This document shows, piece after piece, positions 1 through 6,398 of a DNA stretch of 10,626 nucleotides. The stretch is from an uncultured Christensenella sp. (GTDB lineage Bacteria; Bacillota; Clostridia; Christensenellales; UBA3700). The notes below the pieces were generated by a model, which saw only the letters and a program-made list of their open reading frames with translations, had not been told where the DNA came from and ran no database searches. How positions within the stretch are numbered: the stretch's first letter is position 1; each line of letters begins with the position of its first letter. The stretch is from contig CAJTZR010000068.1 in the NCBI GenBank assembly GCA_910584035.1, positions 1 to 10,626 of the forward strand, read 5' to 3'. Both the position numbers and the translations under genes were made by a program.

Positions 1-317
1 CATTGTTTGATGATAGTGACAGACTTTCAGTTGGAACGGGTTGGAAAATAGAGGTATATTCTACAACAAATCATAAGGTAGAGGAAATTTACATATCTGT
101 GTTAGGCGATTTAACTGGAGATGGTAAGATAAATAGTGCAGATGTAAATTACTTAAGGCGATTAGTAAATGATAGGGAAATGTACAATGAATTAGAAAAT
201 AAACCATATATACAGCTAGCAACATTACTAATAAAATCTAGTACATTATTGGATAGTGATGCAGATATACTATGGGGAATTGTCTGCGGTACTAGTAAGA
301 TAGAGTATTTTATGTGA
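1..317 (+). CDS. C-terminal end of a secreted/surface protein with dockerin-like tail (5' partial)
   Basis: This open frame runs from before the window to a TGA at 315-317, so only the last ~104 residues are seen; the TTG at position 3 is not a credible start because no ribosome binding site or upstream sequence is visible. Residues ~34-56 read GDLTGDGKINSADVNYLRRL, a good type I dockerin-like calcium-loop/helix repeat (D-x-x-x-D-G-x-I-N-x-x-D). A second repeat would be expected about 20-25 residues later; there the sequence (SSTLLDSDADILWGIV) keeps only the DADIL-like helix and lacks the D/N-rich loop, so the second half looks degenerate. Dockerin modules normally bind cohesins and occur at the C-terminus of extracellular enzymes or surface proteins in Clostridia; the partner is unknown here. 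The catalytic or adhesive part lies upstream of the window. A strong hairpin follows at 383-423. Confidence 0.75.
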   Translation, partial: LFDDSDRLSVGTGWKIEVYSTTNHKVEEIYISVLGDLTGDGKINSADVNYLRRLVNDREMYNELENKPYIQLATLLIKSSTLLDSDADILWGIVCGTSKIEYFM

Positions 318-382
318 GTATTTATGTTAAATAATTTAATATAAAAATAGAGGAAAATTGTTGTCAGTTTGGAAAATTGAAC

Positions 383-423
383 ACACAAATACCATACCAA
401 GCATATTGGTATGGTATTTGTGT
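383..423 (+). terminator. Perfect 18-bp hairpin downstream of the dockerin gene
   Basis: Bases 383-400 pair without mismatch with 406-423 around the 5-nt loop GCATA. It lies 65 bp after the stop codon, where a terminator is expected, but there is no run of T after the stem (TGTAACAAAA follows), so it is either a non-canonical terminator or an mRNA 3'-end stabilising hairpin. Confidence 0.55.
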
Positions 424-935
424 TGTAACAAAATGACTACTAGCAATTTTAGTATAGAAAATTGTGTTTATTATAGTGGGTGAAAAATTTAGGTTTTTGA
501 TAAAATATACTTATTCTATAATTTTTAAAGAATTTGTGTTTTAACAAAAAAATAAAGATATGCTAACAATGCATCAAGGTATAAAATACTAGGCATTAGC
601 AAGAAAAATGTAATATTTAAAAGCTAAGATAAATAATAAAAAGCATAAAAAAGAACCACCCCAGTCCTTTCAACCATATCAAGTAGTGATTAGATTATTC
701 TTTATTATGATTTTATCAATACAATTTGTTTTGGCAAAAATTTTTATCTATTTTAATAAAAAAAGATGAATATGCAAAATTGAGTTGTTAAGCTGAGATA
801 TTGTTGTTTGACTTTAGTGAACAAAGTGCAAATACTCTATTGTTAATGCTTGTTAAATGAATAGAATAATTATAATTAATATGAAAATTTTTTAAATAAA
901 TAGCATAAAAAATAGTAATAAAAATATGAAAATAT
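424..935. other. AT-rich gene-free stretch
   Basis: No convincing gene on either strand. Three things can be seen. First, ATTTGTGTTGTAACAAAA at 416-433 recurs with one mismatch at 532-549. Second, there is a weak inverted repeat, TGCTAA near 561 and GCATTAGCA ending at 601. Third, there is a short GC-richer island at about 655-672 (ACCACCCCAGTCC) that has no pairing partner nearby. It may be decayed sequence; no function is supported. Confidence 0.5.
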
Positions 936-961
936 GTGTAAAAAATATTGAAATTTTACAC
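936..961. promoter_or_regulatory. Inverted repeat over the tetR promoter, candidate operator
   Basis: GTGTAAAA at 936-943 and TTTTACAC at 954-961 are perfect 8-bp inverted arms with a 10-nt spacer, and they enclose the -35 hexamer TTGAAA (948-953) of the promoter in front of the TetR-family gene. TetR-family proteins commonly repress their own promoters from such dyads. That this one is the operator is inference from position only. Confidence 0.4.
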
Positions 962-976
962 GATATGTGGTATAAT
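948..976 (+). promoter_or_regulatory. Promoter of the TetR-family gene
   Basis: TTGAAA (948-953), a 17-nt spacer and TATAAT (971-976), with an extended -10 TGG directly before the -10. This is close to the sigma-A consensus. Transcription would begin near 983, giving a leader of about 30 nt to the ATG at 1015. Confidence 0.75.
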
Positions 977-1014
977 ATGCCTAATACTAATGATTTAATA
1001 CATACGGAGTAATT

Positions 1015-1599
1015 ATGCGAGTTGACAGTAGACCAATTAAAACAAGAAAAAGTATTAAACAAGCACTTTTAGTATTACTTAAGAAGAAAGATATGTCTAG
1101 TATAACTATTAGTGAACTTGCAAATGAGGCAAAGGTAAGCAGAAAGACTTTTTATCTGCATTATAAAGAGATTTCTGAGATTATTGAGGATATTAAGATT
1201 GATTTGCAATCATTGTTTGATGATAGTATTATGAAAGAGAAGCGTGTCGGTTTTAGAGTACGTACTCTTAATTTCATTAATAATATTGTTAAAAGAGTGA
1301 ATGAGGAAGAAGAATATTATACGCTAATGGCGAGTTCGGACTATGCAAAAATCATTTTTAATCCGCTTGAGGACAAATTGAAACAAGAGTTTTTGTATGC
1401 TTTAGATTCTGAAACTAATATGAGCGAGGAAAAGAAAGAGTGTCTTGTTGATTTTATGATTGGTGGCATAATAAATAGTGTATTAAAATGGGCTAACAAA
1501 GAGAATGGCATTTCCACCTATGAGCAGTCTAACATTTTGTTTGAAATAATTAATAATAATGTTGCGTGTTATTTGAAAAATGACATTAATGGATATTAA
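1015..1599 (+). CDS. TetR/AcrR-family transcriptional regulator
   Basis: A 194-residue protein of typical TetR size. Residues ~9-52 form the DNA-binding domain; ITISELANEAKVSRKTFYLHYK (30-51) reads as the expected helix-turn-helix, with the T-F-Y-x-H-Y signature of recognition helix and helix 4. The rest (~60-190) is a helical ligand-binding/dimerisation domain, ending in FMIGGIINSVLKWANKENG, which resembles the C-terminal domain of the DhaS-like branch in Bacillota. The ATG start has GGAG at 1006-1009, five bases upstream. It is followed after 92 bp by an iron-sulfur flavoprotein gene on the same strand, its most likely target. Dyads lie at its own promoter (936-961) and just after its stop (1601-1617). 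The inducer cannot be read from the sequence; a redox-active or electrophilic compound would fit the neighbour, as inference. Confidence 0.9.
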   Translation: MRVDSRPIKTRKSIKQALLVLLKKKDMSSITISELANEAKVSRKTFYLHYKEISEIIEDIKIDLQSLFDDSIMKEKRVGFRVRTLNFINNIVKRVNEEEEYYTLMASSDYAKIIFNPLEDKLKQEFLYALDSETNMSEEKKECLVDFMIGGIINSVLKWANKENGISTYEQSNILFEIINNNVACYLKNDINGY

Positions 1600-1600
1600 T

Positions 1601-1617
1601 TTTGGCAATTTGTCAAA
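1601..1617. promoter_or_regulatory. Near-perfect palindrome before the flavoprotein gene, candidate TetR operator
   Basis: TTTGGCAATTTGTCAAA: two 8-bp arms matching at 7 of 8 positions around a central T, starting two bases after the tetR stop. TTGTCA (1610-1615) inside it could be a -35 with a weak TAATGT 17 bp on, so a bound repressor would block a flavoprotein promoter. Its half-site differs from that of the 936-961 dyad, so at most one may be the true TetR site. Confidence 0.4.
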
Positions 1618-1691
1618 TAATGGTTTATTTATTAATGTAAAAGAATACAATTATTAACGAAAGGCACAAAGTCGTTTTCTTGGAGGTTAAT

Positions 1692-2285
1692 ATGAAAGTT
1701 TTAATGTTAAATGGCAGTCCACATAAAAATGGTTCTACATATACTGCACTAACTCTTATTGGAGAGGAATTGAAAAAATACGGCGTAGATTATGAGATAA
1801 TGTGGGTAGGTACTACACCAGTAAGCGGTTGTATTGCTTGTAATAGTTGTAAACAAACAGGTAAATGCGTTTTTGATGATATAGTTAATCAATTTGGCGA
1901 GAAAGCAACCCAATGTGATGGTTTTGTTTTTGGTTCACCAGTATATTTTGCGAGTGTATCGGGTCAAATTCGCAGTGCTATGGATAGAATTTTTATGGTG
2001 TATAGGCAATTATTTAAATACAAGCCAATTGCAAATATTGTTTGCGAAAGACGTGCTGGTGGAACAAATGCATATGACCAATTAAATAAATATATTGGTA
2101 TTAGTAATGCATTGCAAGTGCCAACAAAGTATTGGAATATGATGATTGGTAGAAATGGCGAGGAAGTTTTAAAAGACGAGGAAGGCGTACAAATAATGCA
2201 AAACCTTGCAAAAAATATGGCGTGGTTGATTAAAGTGCTTAATGTTGCGGAAAGTAATGGAATAGGCACTCCAGAAAATGTTTAA
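1692..2285 (+). CDS. Iron-sulfur flavoprotein / NAD(P)H-dependent FMN reductase family
   Basis: A 197-residue flavodoxin-fold protein. MKVLMLNGSPHKNGSTY (1-17) is the beta-strand plus FMN-phosphate loop of the NADPH-dependent FMN reductase family, and GSPVYFASVSGQ (81-92) is the second flavin loop. Between them the compact cysteine motif C47-x2-C50-x2-C53-x5-C59 matches the [4Fe-4S] motif of archaeal/clostridial iron-sulfur flavoproteins (Isf), which shuttle electrons from ferredoxin or reduce quinones or oxygen species. The start is set at the ATG at 1692: GGAGG at 1682-1686 is five bases upstream and overlaps an in-frame TTG at 1680, which therefore cannot be the start. It is cytosolic, with no signal peptide. 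It is probably controlled by the adjacent TetR-family regulator. The substrate is unknown; the family assignment is firm, the physiological role is inference. Confidence 0.88.
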   Translation: MKVLMLNGSPHKNGSTYTALTLIGEELKKYGVDYEIMWVGTTPVSGCIACNSCKQTGKCVFDDIVNQFGEKATQCDGFVFGSPVYFASVSGQIRSAMDRIFMVYRQLFKYKPIANIVCERRAGGTNAYDQLNKYIGISNALQVPTKYWNMMIGRNGEEVLKDEEGVQIMQNLAKNMAWLIKVLNVAESNGIGTPENV

Positions 2286-2322
2286 AATAAAAGATAATTA
2301 ATGGTAAAAGAATAGTGTTTTG

Positions 2323-2351
2323 TTGACTTATTATTTTTGCTATGATAAAAT
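2323..2351 (+). promoter_or_regulatory. Strong promoter at the head of the structured intergenic region
   Basis: TTGACT (2323-2328), 17-nt spacer, TAAAAT (2346-2351), with TGA just before the -10 giving an extended -10. Transcription would start near 2358 and run into the structured region and then toward nadA, 570 bp away. No better promoter was found closer to nadA. Confidence 0.65.
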
Positions 2352-2417
2352 AGTAACAATATTATCGGAAGCCGTCCATATACCCCACAAAAAAGCTATT
2401 TTGTGGGGACCCCGATA

Positions 2418-2467
2418 GCGACACGTAGTGGCATTTGACCCCAGCAATTGTTAATTCAATTAGTGTC
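2418..2467 (+). repeat. 50-nt repeat unit, copy 1
   Basis: Aligns without gaps to 2565-2614, with 34 of 50 positions identical, including a shared TGTTAATTCAA block. Near its 5' end CAC-GTA-GTG (2422-2430) can form a 3-bp triloop hairpin. Confidence 0.6.
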
Positions 2468-2564
2468 GGTTTGATTTATCAAGTAAAAGCGTTAGCTTTT
2501 GTTTAAATTTGAGTTCTCTCAAATTTAACGACAAATAGTTTATATTATTGAAAGCCATAAGCAA

Positions 2565-2614
2565 GCAACCCGTAGGGATATTTAATAGCAACTGGTGTTA
2601 ATTCAAATTATGTC
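2565..2614 (+). repeat. 50-nt repeat unit, copy 2
   Basis: Second copy of the unit at 2418-2467. The small hairpin is CCC-GTA-GGG (2569-2577): both bases of its middle pair differ from copy 1 (A-T becomes C-G) while pairing is kept. The similarity also extends upstream: AATAGT...ATTATCGGAAGCC (2349-2373) corresponds to AATAGT...ATTATTGAAAGCC (2534-2556). Confidence 0.6.
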
Positions 2615-2630
2615 TACTTGTTTTTACAAG

Positions 2631-2912
2631 AAAAAACTAAAACTTTGGTTAAATTTAGCTTAACTCAATTTTAATAGTACATAATTTTTATTATTTGTAG
2701 CTATTGAAAGTAGCTTGTATAGATTTTTGTTATAGTATATACTTGCTAATTGAGAACGGCTTGCAAGGCTAAAATAGTGAATTGAATTTTTAATTTTAAT
2801 CTTAATTAAAAATGAATTTTAATTTAAAATTTAATTAATAAAATATTTTTTATGCAAATTGGAATTGCGAGTTTAGCATAAAATAAAGGCTTTAACCGCA
2901 GAATATATTTAT
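2631..2912. other. AT-rich leader upstream of nadA
   Basis: No gene. AATAGT at 2673 and CTATTGAAAG at 2701 may be a decayed third copy of the upstream repeat. ATTTTTAATT (2786-2795) can pair with AATTAAAAAT (2804-2813), all A-T and without a T tail. Close to nadA are two small dyads: GCAAATTGGAATTGC (2854-2868, imperfect) and TAAAGGCTTTA (2884-2894, 5-bp arms around a central G). Either could be an operator; neither could be matched to a known NAD regulator motif. Confidence 0.35.
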
Positions 2913-2924
2913 GGAGATAAACAA

Positions 2925-3830
2925 ATGAGAGAAAATTTTGAAAGGGTAGCACAGCTGAAAAAAGAAAAAAATGCCGTCATTCTTGCTCATTATTATGTGA
3001 ATGACGATGTTCAGCAAGTTGCAGACTATATTGGTGACTCATATTATTTAAGCAAAATAGCAACTACTCTTTCTGAAAAGGTTATTGTTTTTGCTGGTGT
3101 TAATTTTATGGCGGATAGTGCAAAGGTTTTAAACCCAGATAAAAAGGTTATTTTGCCAGATATCACAGCAGATTGTCCAATGGCACATATGGTTACAACT
3201 GCTCAAATAAAAAAAGTGCGTGAAATGTATGACGATGTCGCAGTTGTATGCTATATTAATTCTACTTTGGAACTTAAGGCGGAAAGTGATGTCTGTGTAA
3301 CAAGTGCAAATGCTATAAAAGTTGTAAAAGCGTTGCCAAATAAAAATATCTTTTTTATTCCAGATAAAAACTTGGCTCATTTTGTGGCAGAAAGGATACC
3401 AGAAAAGCATTTTATTTATAATGAGGGGTATTGTCCTGTTCATAATTTTTTGGCAGTTAAATATGTTGAGGATATTAAGAAAAAATATCCTAATATAAAA
3501 GTGCTTGCACACCCAGAATGTCCAAGACTGGTGTTAGAAAAAGCTGACTACATTGGCAGTACATCAGGCATTATTGAATATGCAAAAAATAGCAAGGACA
3601 ATGAGTTTTTGATTTGTACAGAAAATGGCGTTAATCATAAATTAAAGTTGGACAACCCTAATAAAATGTTTATATTTAACGATTTAAGCATTTGCCCAGA
3701 TATGAAAAAAATCACTTTGCAAAGCGTTATAGACGCACTTGAGGGATTAAAACCAGAAGTAACTGTATCAGAAGATTTGCGTAAGCTAGCATTAAAACCA
3801 TTGGAAAAAATGCTTGAACTTGCAAAATAA
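2925..3830 (+). CDS. nadA: Quinolinate synthase
   Basis: A 301-residue cytosolic enzyme that condenses iminoaspartate with dihydroxyacetone phosphate to quinolinate using an oxygen-sensitive [4Fe-4S] cluster. The three expected cluster cysteines are present in the right contexts: C84 (PDITADCPMA), C170 (NEGYCPVH) and C257 (LSICPDMKK), as in the compact bacterial/archaeal NadA type such as that of Thermotoga. The N-terminal ILAHYYVNDDVQQVADYIGDS (19-39), a substrate-binding region, and the HPEC (196-199) and GSTSGI (211-216) segments are also typical. Length is normal for this form. The ATG at 2925 is preceded by GGAG at 2913-2916, eight bases away. It is the first gene of nadA-nadB-nadC; nadB begins 96 bp downstream. 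No operator could be assigned with confidence, but the 5' region is unusually long and structured. Confidence 0.97.
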   Translation: MRENFERVAQLKKEKNAVILAHYYVNDDVQQVADYIGDSYYLSKIATTLSEKVIVFAGVNFMADSAKVLNPDKKVILPDITADCPMAHMVTTAQIKKVREMYDDVAVVCYINSTLELKAESDVCVTSANAIKVVKALPNKNIFFIPDKNLAHFVAERIPEKHFIYNEGYCPVHNFLAVKYVEDIKKKYPNIKVLAHPECPRLVLEKADYIGSTSGIIEYAKNSKDNEFLICTENGVNHKLKLDNPNKMFIFNDLSICPDMKKITLQSVIDALEGLKPEVTVSEDLRKLALKPLEKMLELAK

Positions 3831-3926
3831 TTTAGTTAAAAAGTATTTAAAATTAAAAAAACAATCAAAAATCGGTATTATTTTACAAAAAGACAAAGTT
3901 TTACTTAATTAATCGAGGATAATTAT

Positions 3927-5234
3927 ATGGATAATTTTTATGACGTCATAGTAGTAGGTACAGGCGTAGCTGGGCTTTATACTTGCTTAAAGCTATCAAG
4001 AGAAAAGAAAGTTTTGTTACTTACTAAAGACGAGGTGTTAAATTGTGATTCATATCTTGCACAAGGTGGTATTTGTACATTGCTTGATGAGGAAGATTAC
4101 AAACCATATTTTGAAGACACCTTGCGTGCTGGTAGGTTTGAAAATGATTTAATTGCTGTAGATGATATGTTAAAACAATCAAGGGAAATTATTCGTGATT
4201 TAATTGACAATGGTGTTGATTTTGATAAAAATGCAGACGGAAGTTTGAACTATACAAGAGAGGGTGGACATTCAACATTTCGTATATTACACCACCAAGA
4301 CGTAACTGGTAAAGAGATTACTTCAAAGTTGTTTGAGCAAGTAAAAAAGCTAAGCAATGTTACTATCAAGCAGTTTACTTTGGTTATGGATATTATTCAA
4401 AATGGCAAAGCTTGCTGTGGCGTTGTTGTAAAAGAGGGGGACAAAAAACCTCAAGCAGTATTTAGTAGAGATGTTGTATTTGCAACAGGTGGCTTGGGTG
4501 GTTTGTTTGCAAACTCTACAAATTTTAGCCATATTACTGGTGATGCTTTTGCAATTGCTATCCGTAATGGTGTGGAATTAAAAAATATTAATTATATTCA
4601 AATTCATCCAACAGTGCTATTTTCAAAATCTTTAGGCAGAAGATTTTTGATTTCTGAATCTGTAAGGGGTGAGGGTGCAAAGTTGCTTAACAAAAACGGC
4701 GAGCGTTTTGTAAATGAATTGTTGCCACGTGATGTGGTTGCAGGGGCTATACTTGAGCAAATGCGTAAGGATAATACAGAACACGTTTGGCTTGACTTTA
4801 GCGATATTCCAAATGAGGAAATAATGAAACATTTTCCTAACATTTACAGCAAATGCTTAGAGGAAGGCTTTGATGTTACAAAACAGCCAATTCCAGTAGT
4901 ACCAGCTCAACATTATTTAATGGGTGGTATACGTGCAGATATTTGCGGTGTTACTTCTCTAAAGCATTTATATGCTGTTGGTGAAACTGCTAATAACGGT
5001 GTGCACGGAGCAAATAGACTTGCTAGTAATTCTCTTTTGGAAAGTTTGACTTTTTCTAAAAATTGTGCAAGGGTCATTAATTACGATAAGTCAGAAATGG
5101 CAAAGTTTGATATGAAAATTGACCTTTCAAAATATGCAAATGTAGAAAAGTGGCAAAAGGAAAACAAGGCACTTGTGCTTGAGGAAATAAAAAAGAATGA
5201 TGAGGTGTTTTATGATAAATGGTGTAACATTTAA
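3927..5234 (+). CDS. nadB: L-aspartate oxidase, short form
   Basis: A 435-residue FAD enzyme that oxidises L-aspartate to iminoaspartate, the unstable substrate handed to NadA; in anaerobes fumarate can serve as electron acceptor. The N-terminal GTGVAG (11-16) is the dinucleotide-binding loop. Family residues are in place: SYLAQGGI (42-49), TREGGHSTFRILH (110-122), QIHPT (225-229), SVRGEGA (245-251), QHYLMGG (328-334) and GANRLASNSLLES (361-373), with the catalytic/substrate arginines at 247 and 364 and histidine 329. Compared with the roughly 540-residue Escherichia coli enzyme it lacks most of the C-terminal helical domain; this shorter form is common in Clostridia, so it is probably not a truncation. 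GAGG at 3915-3918 sets the ATG. The 3' end overlaps nadC by 23 bp, which indicates translational coupling. Confidence 0.96.
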   Translation: MDNFYDVIVVGTGVAGLYTCLKLSREKKVLLLTKDEVLNCDSYLAQGGICTLLDEEDYKPYFEDTLRAGRFENDLIAVDDMLKQSREIIRDLIDNGVDFDKNADGSLNYTREGGHSTFRILHHQDVTGKEITSKLFEQVKKLSNVTIKQFTLVMDIIQNGKACCGVVVKEGDKKPQAVFSRDVVFATGGLGGLFANSTNFSHITGDAFAIAIRNGVELKNINYIQIHPTVLFSKSLGRRFLISESVRGEGAKLLNKNGERFVNELLPRDVVAGAILEQMRKDNTEHVWLDFSDIPNEEIMKHFPNIYSKCLEEGFDVTKQPIPVVPAQHYLMGGIRADICGVTSLKHLYAVGETANNGVHGANRLASNSLLESLTFSKNCARVINYDKSEMAKFDMKIDLSKYANVEKWQKENKALVLEEIKKNDEVFYDKWCNI

Positions 5235-6069
5235 AGCTAATGTAGATAAATATATTTTATCAGCTTTGCAAGAGGATATTACATCAGAAGATGTAACAAC
5301 TAATGCGGTTATGCCTTATGATATGATGGGTGAAGTGCAACTTATTGCAAAGCAAGACGGCATTTTATGTGGCATTGACGTTTTTAAAAGATGTTTTACT
5401 CTTGTTGACGAAAGCGTAAAGTTTGATATAAAAAAGATTGATGGTGAAAGCATTGTAAAAGGTGAGCTTTTAGGAACTATAACTGGAAATATTAGCGTTT
5501 TGTTATCGTCAGAGAGGATAGCACTTAACTATTTGCAAAGAATGAGCGGTATTGCCACTTTTACAAATTCGTGCGTAAAGTTGCTTGAGGGGTATAAAAC
5601 AAAGCTTTTAGACACAAGAAAAACCACTCCAAATATGAGATTTTTTGAAAAATATGCTGTAAAAGTAGGTGGTGCATATAACCATAGATATAACTTGACT
5701 GATGGTGTACTTATTAAGGATAATCATATTGGAGCAGCTGGCAGTGTTGCTAAAGCTATTCAAATGGCAAAAGAGTATGCACCTTTTGTTAGGAAAATTG
5801 AGGTAGAAACTGAAAATTTGGCTATGGTGAAAGAGGCTGTAGAGGCTGGTGCTGATATAATTATGCTTGATAATATGGATATTGACACTATGAAAAAAGC
5901 TGTTGATTTAATTGGTGGCAGAGCAGAAACTGAGTGTTCTGGCAATGTAACTAAAGAAAGATTGACTCAAATTGCTGAGATAGGTGTTGATTATGTATCA
6001 AGTGGTGCATTAACTTATGCTGCACCTTTACTAGATTTGTCATTAAAAAATCTACACGCTATAAAGTAA
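5212..6069 (+). CDS. nadC: Nicotinate-nucleotide pyrophosphorylase (carboxylating), QPRTase
   Basis: A 285-residue enzyme that converts quinolinate and PRPP to nicotinate mononucleotide, CO2 and pyrophosphate, completing the de novo branch begun by NadB and NadA. Recognisable blocks: SERIALNYLQRMSGIAT (100-116), LLDTRKTTPNMRFFEKYAV (132-150), GGAYNHRYNLTDGVLIKDNH (153-172, with the lysine/histidine phosphate and quinolinate ligands), EVETENL (197-203), MLDNM (218-222), ECSGNV (241-246) and SSGALT (263-268). The start is placed at the ATG at 5212, where GAGG at 5202-5205 has correct spacing; in-frame ATGs at 5197 and 5200 precede this site and have no ribosome binding site. It begins inside nadB, in a different frame, so expression depends on nadB translation. 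A bidirectional terminator lies downstream. Confidence 0.97.
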   Translation: MINGVTFKANVDKYILSALQEDITSEDVTTNAVMPYDMMGEVQLIAKQDGILCGIDVFKRCFTLVDESVKFDIKKIDGESIVKGELLGTITGNISVLLSSERIALNYLQRMSGIATFTNSCVKLLEGYKTKLLDTRKTTPNMRFFEKYAVKVGGAYNHRYNLTDGVLIKDNHIGAAGSVAKAIQMAKEYAPFVRKIEVETENLAMVKEAVEAGADIIMLDNMDIDTMKKAVDLIGGRAETECSGNVTKERLTQIAEIGVDYVSSGALTYAAPLLDLSLKNLHAIK

Positions 6070-6297
6070 TATTGTTAAAACAACCATTATGTAATACCAG
6101 CACAAGGAAAGATAATATTTACTTTTAAATTGCCATAAAAATATAAATACACTTTATAAAATTGTTATGTTATTTTTAAGTATATTTTTAAAAGTATAAA
6201 GCGATAAATATAAATATTGCTTTTTATCTATAATATATTAATTCAACAAAATATCCTTAAGTTTTTAACTTTTTTGTATTTATTAACATACAAATTA
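6070..6297. other. AT-rich intergenic between nadC and the convergent operon
   Basis: No gene and no promoter stands out. It is mostly A/T runs, with a weak inverted repeat around 6176-6195 (TTTTTAA...TTAAAA). Confidence 0.5.
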
Positions 6298-6331
6298 AAA
6301 AAGTAGTCTTAAAAAAATAAGGCTACTTTTT
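6298..6331. terminator. Bidirectional intrinsic terminator
   Basis: AAAAAGTAGTCTTA (6298-6311) pairs with TAAGGCTACTTTTT (6318-6331): 14 pairs including one G-T, loop AAAAAA. The T run ends the plus-strand nad transcript, and the A run gives T's on the minus strand for the convergent GNAT operon. Confidence 0.85.
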
Positions 6332-6365
6332 GTTATTAATATTCTATTTATTCTAACTAAATGTT

Positions 6366-6379
6366 ATTAAAGCTTTAAT
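6366..6379. repeat. 14-bp perfect palindrome
   Basis: ATTAAAGCTTTAAT, 20 bp downstream of the GNAT stop codon. It could be a small regulator site, but a palindrome built of A/T and one HindIII-like core occurs easily by chance here. Confidence 0.25.
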
Positions 6380-6398
6380 TTACATTTTAATATTTAAT

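Larger units (their letters stand above)
2358..2630 (+). ncRNA. Candidate structured RNA of unknown class (or long nadA leader)
   Basis: Starting at a good promoter, this stretch has far more pairing than the flanking DNA. A 10-bp hairpin CCCCACAAAA/TTTTGTGGGG (2383-2392/2399-2408) is enclosed by TATCGG/CCGATA (2363-2368/2412-2417). CGACAC (2419-2424) can pair with GTGTCG (2463-2468), and CGACA (2529-2533) can compete for the same strand. AAAAGC/GCTTTT (2485-2490/2495-2500) and an 11-bp stem (2503-2513/2518-2528, loop TTCT) follow, then CTTGT/ACAAG (2617-2630). A 50-nt unit occurs twice (2418-2467, 2565-2614). It carries no open frame of note. I compared it by memory with common riboswitches, tmRNA, SRP RNA, RNase P RNA and 6S RNA and found no hallmark. 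The 3' end is not defined because no T-tailed terminator was found before nadA. Confidence 0.4.

Noticed and set aside
641..700. GC-richer island ACCACCCCAGTCC, considered as a terminator stem or gene remnant
   Set aside because: No complementary partner nearby, and the reverse-strand reading gives only about 19 residues between stops with no recognisable similarity.
1..1227. The 17-mer CATTGTTTGATGATAGT occurs both at 1-17 and at 1211-1227
   Set aside because: In both places it is read in the same frame as part of LFDDS in unrelated proteins, and the flanks do not match. A chance match in AT-rich coding DNA is more likely than a mobile or recombination site, although a 17-base identity is noticeable.
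2358..2630. Identification of the structured region as 6S RNA, raiA RNA, a mini-ykkC/guanidine-II element, the nadA-motif NAD+ riboswitch or a group II intron
   Set aside because: None of the sequence hallmarks I know for these (for example ACGR tetraloops, domain V, the nadA-motif consensus) could be found; only an Rfam search could decide.
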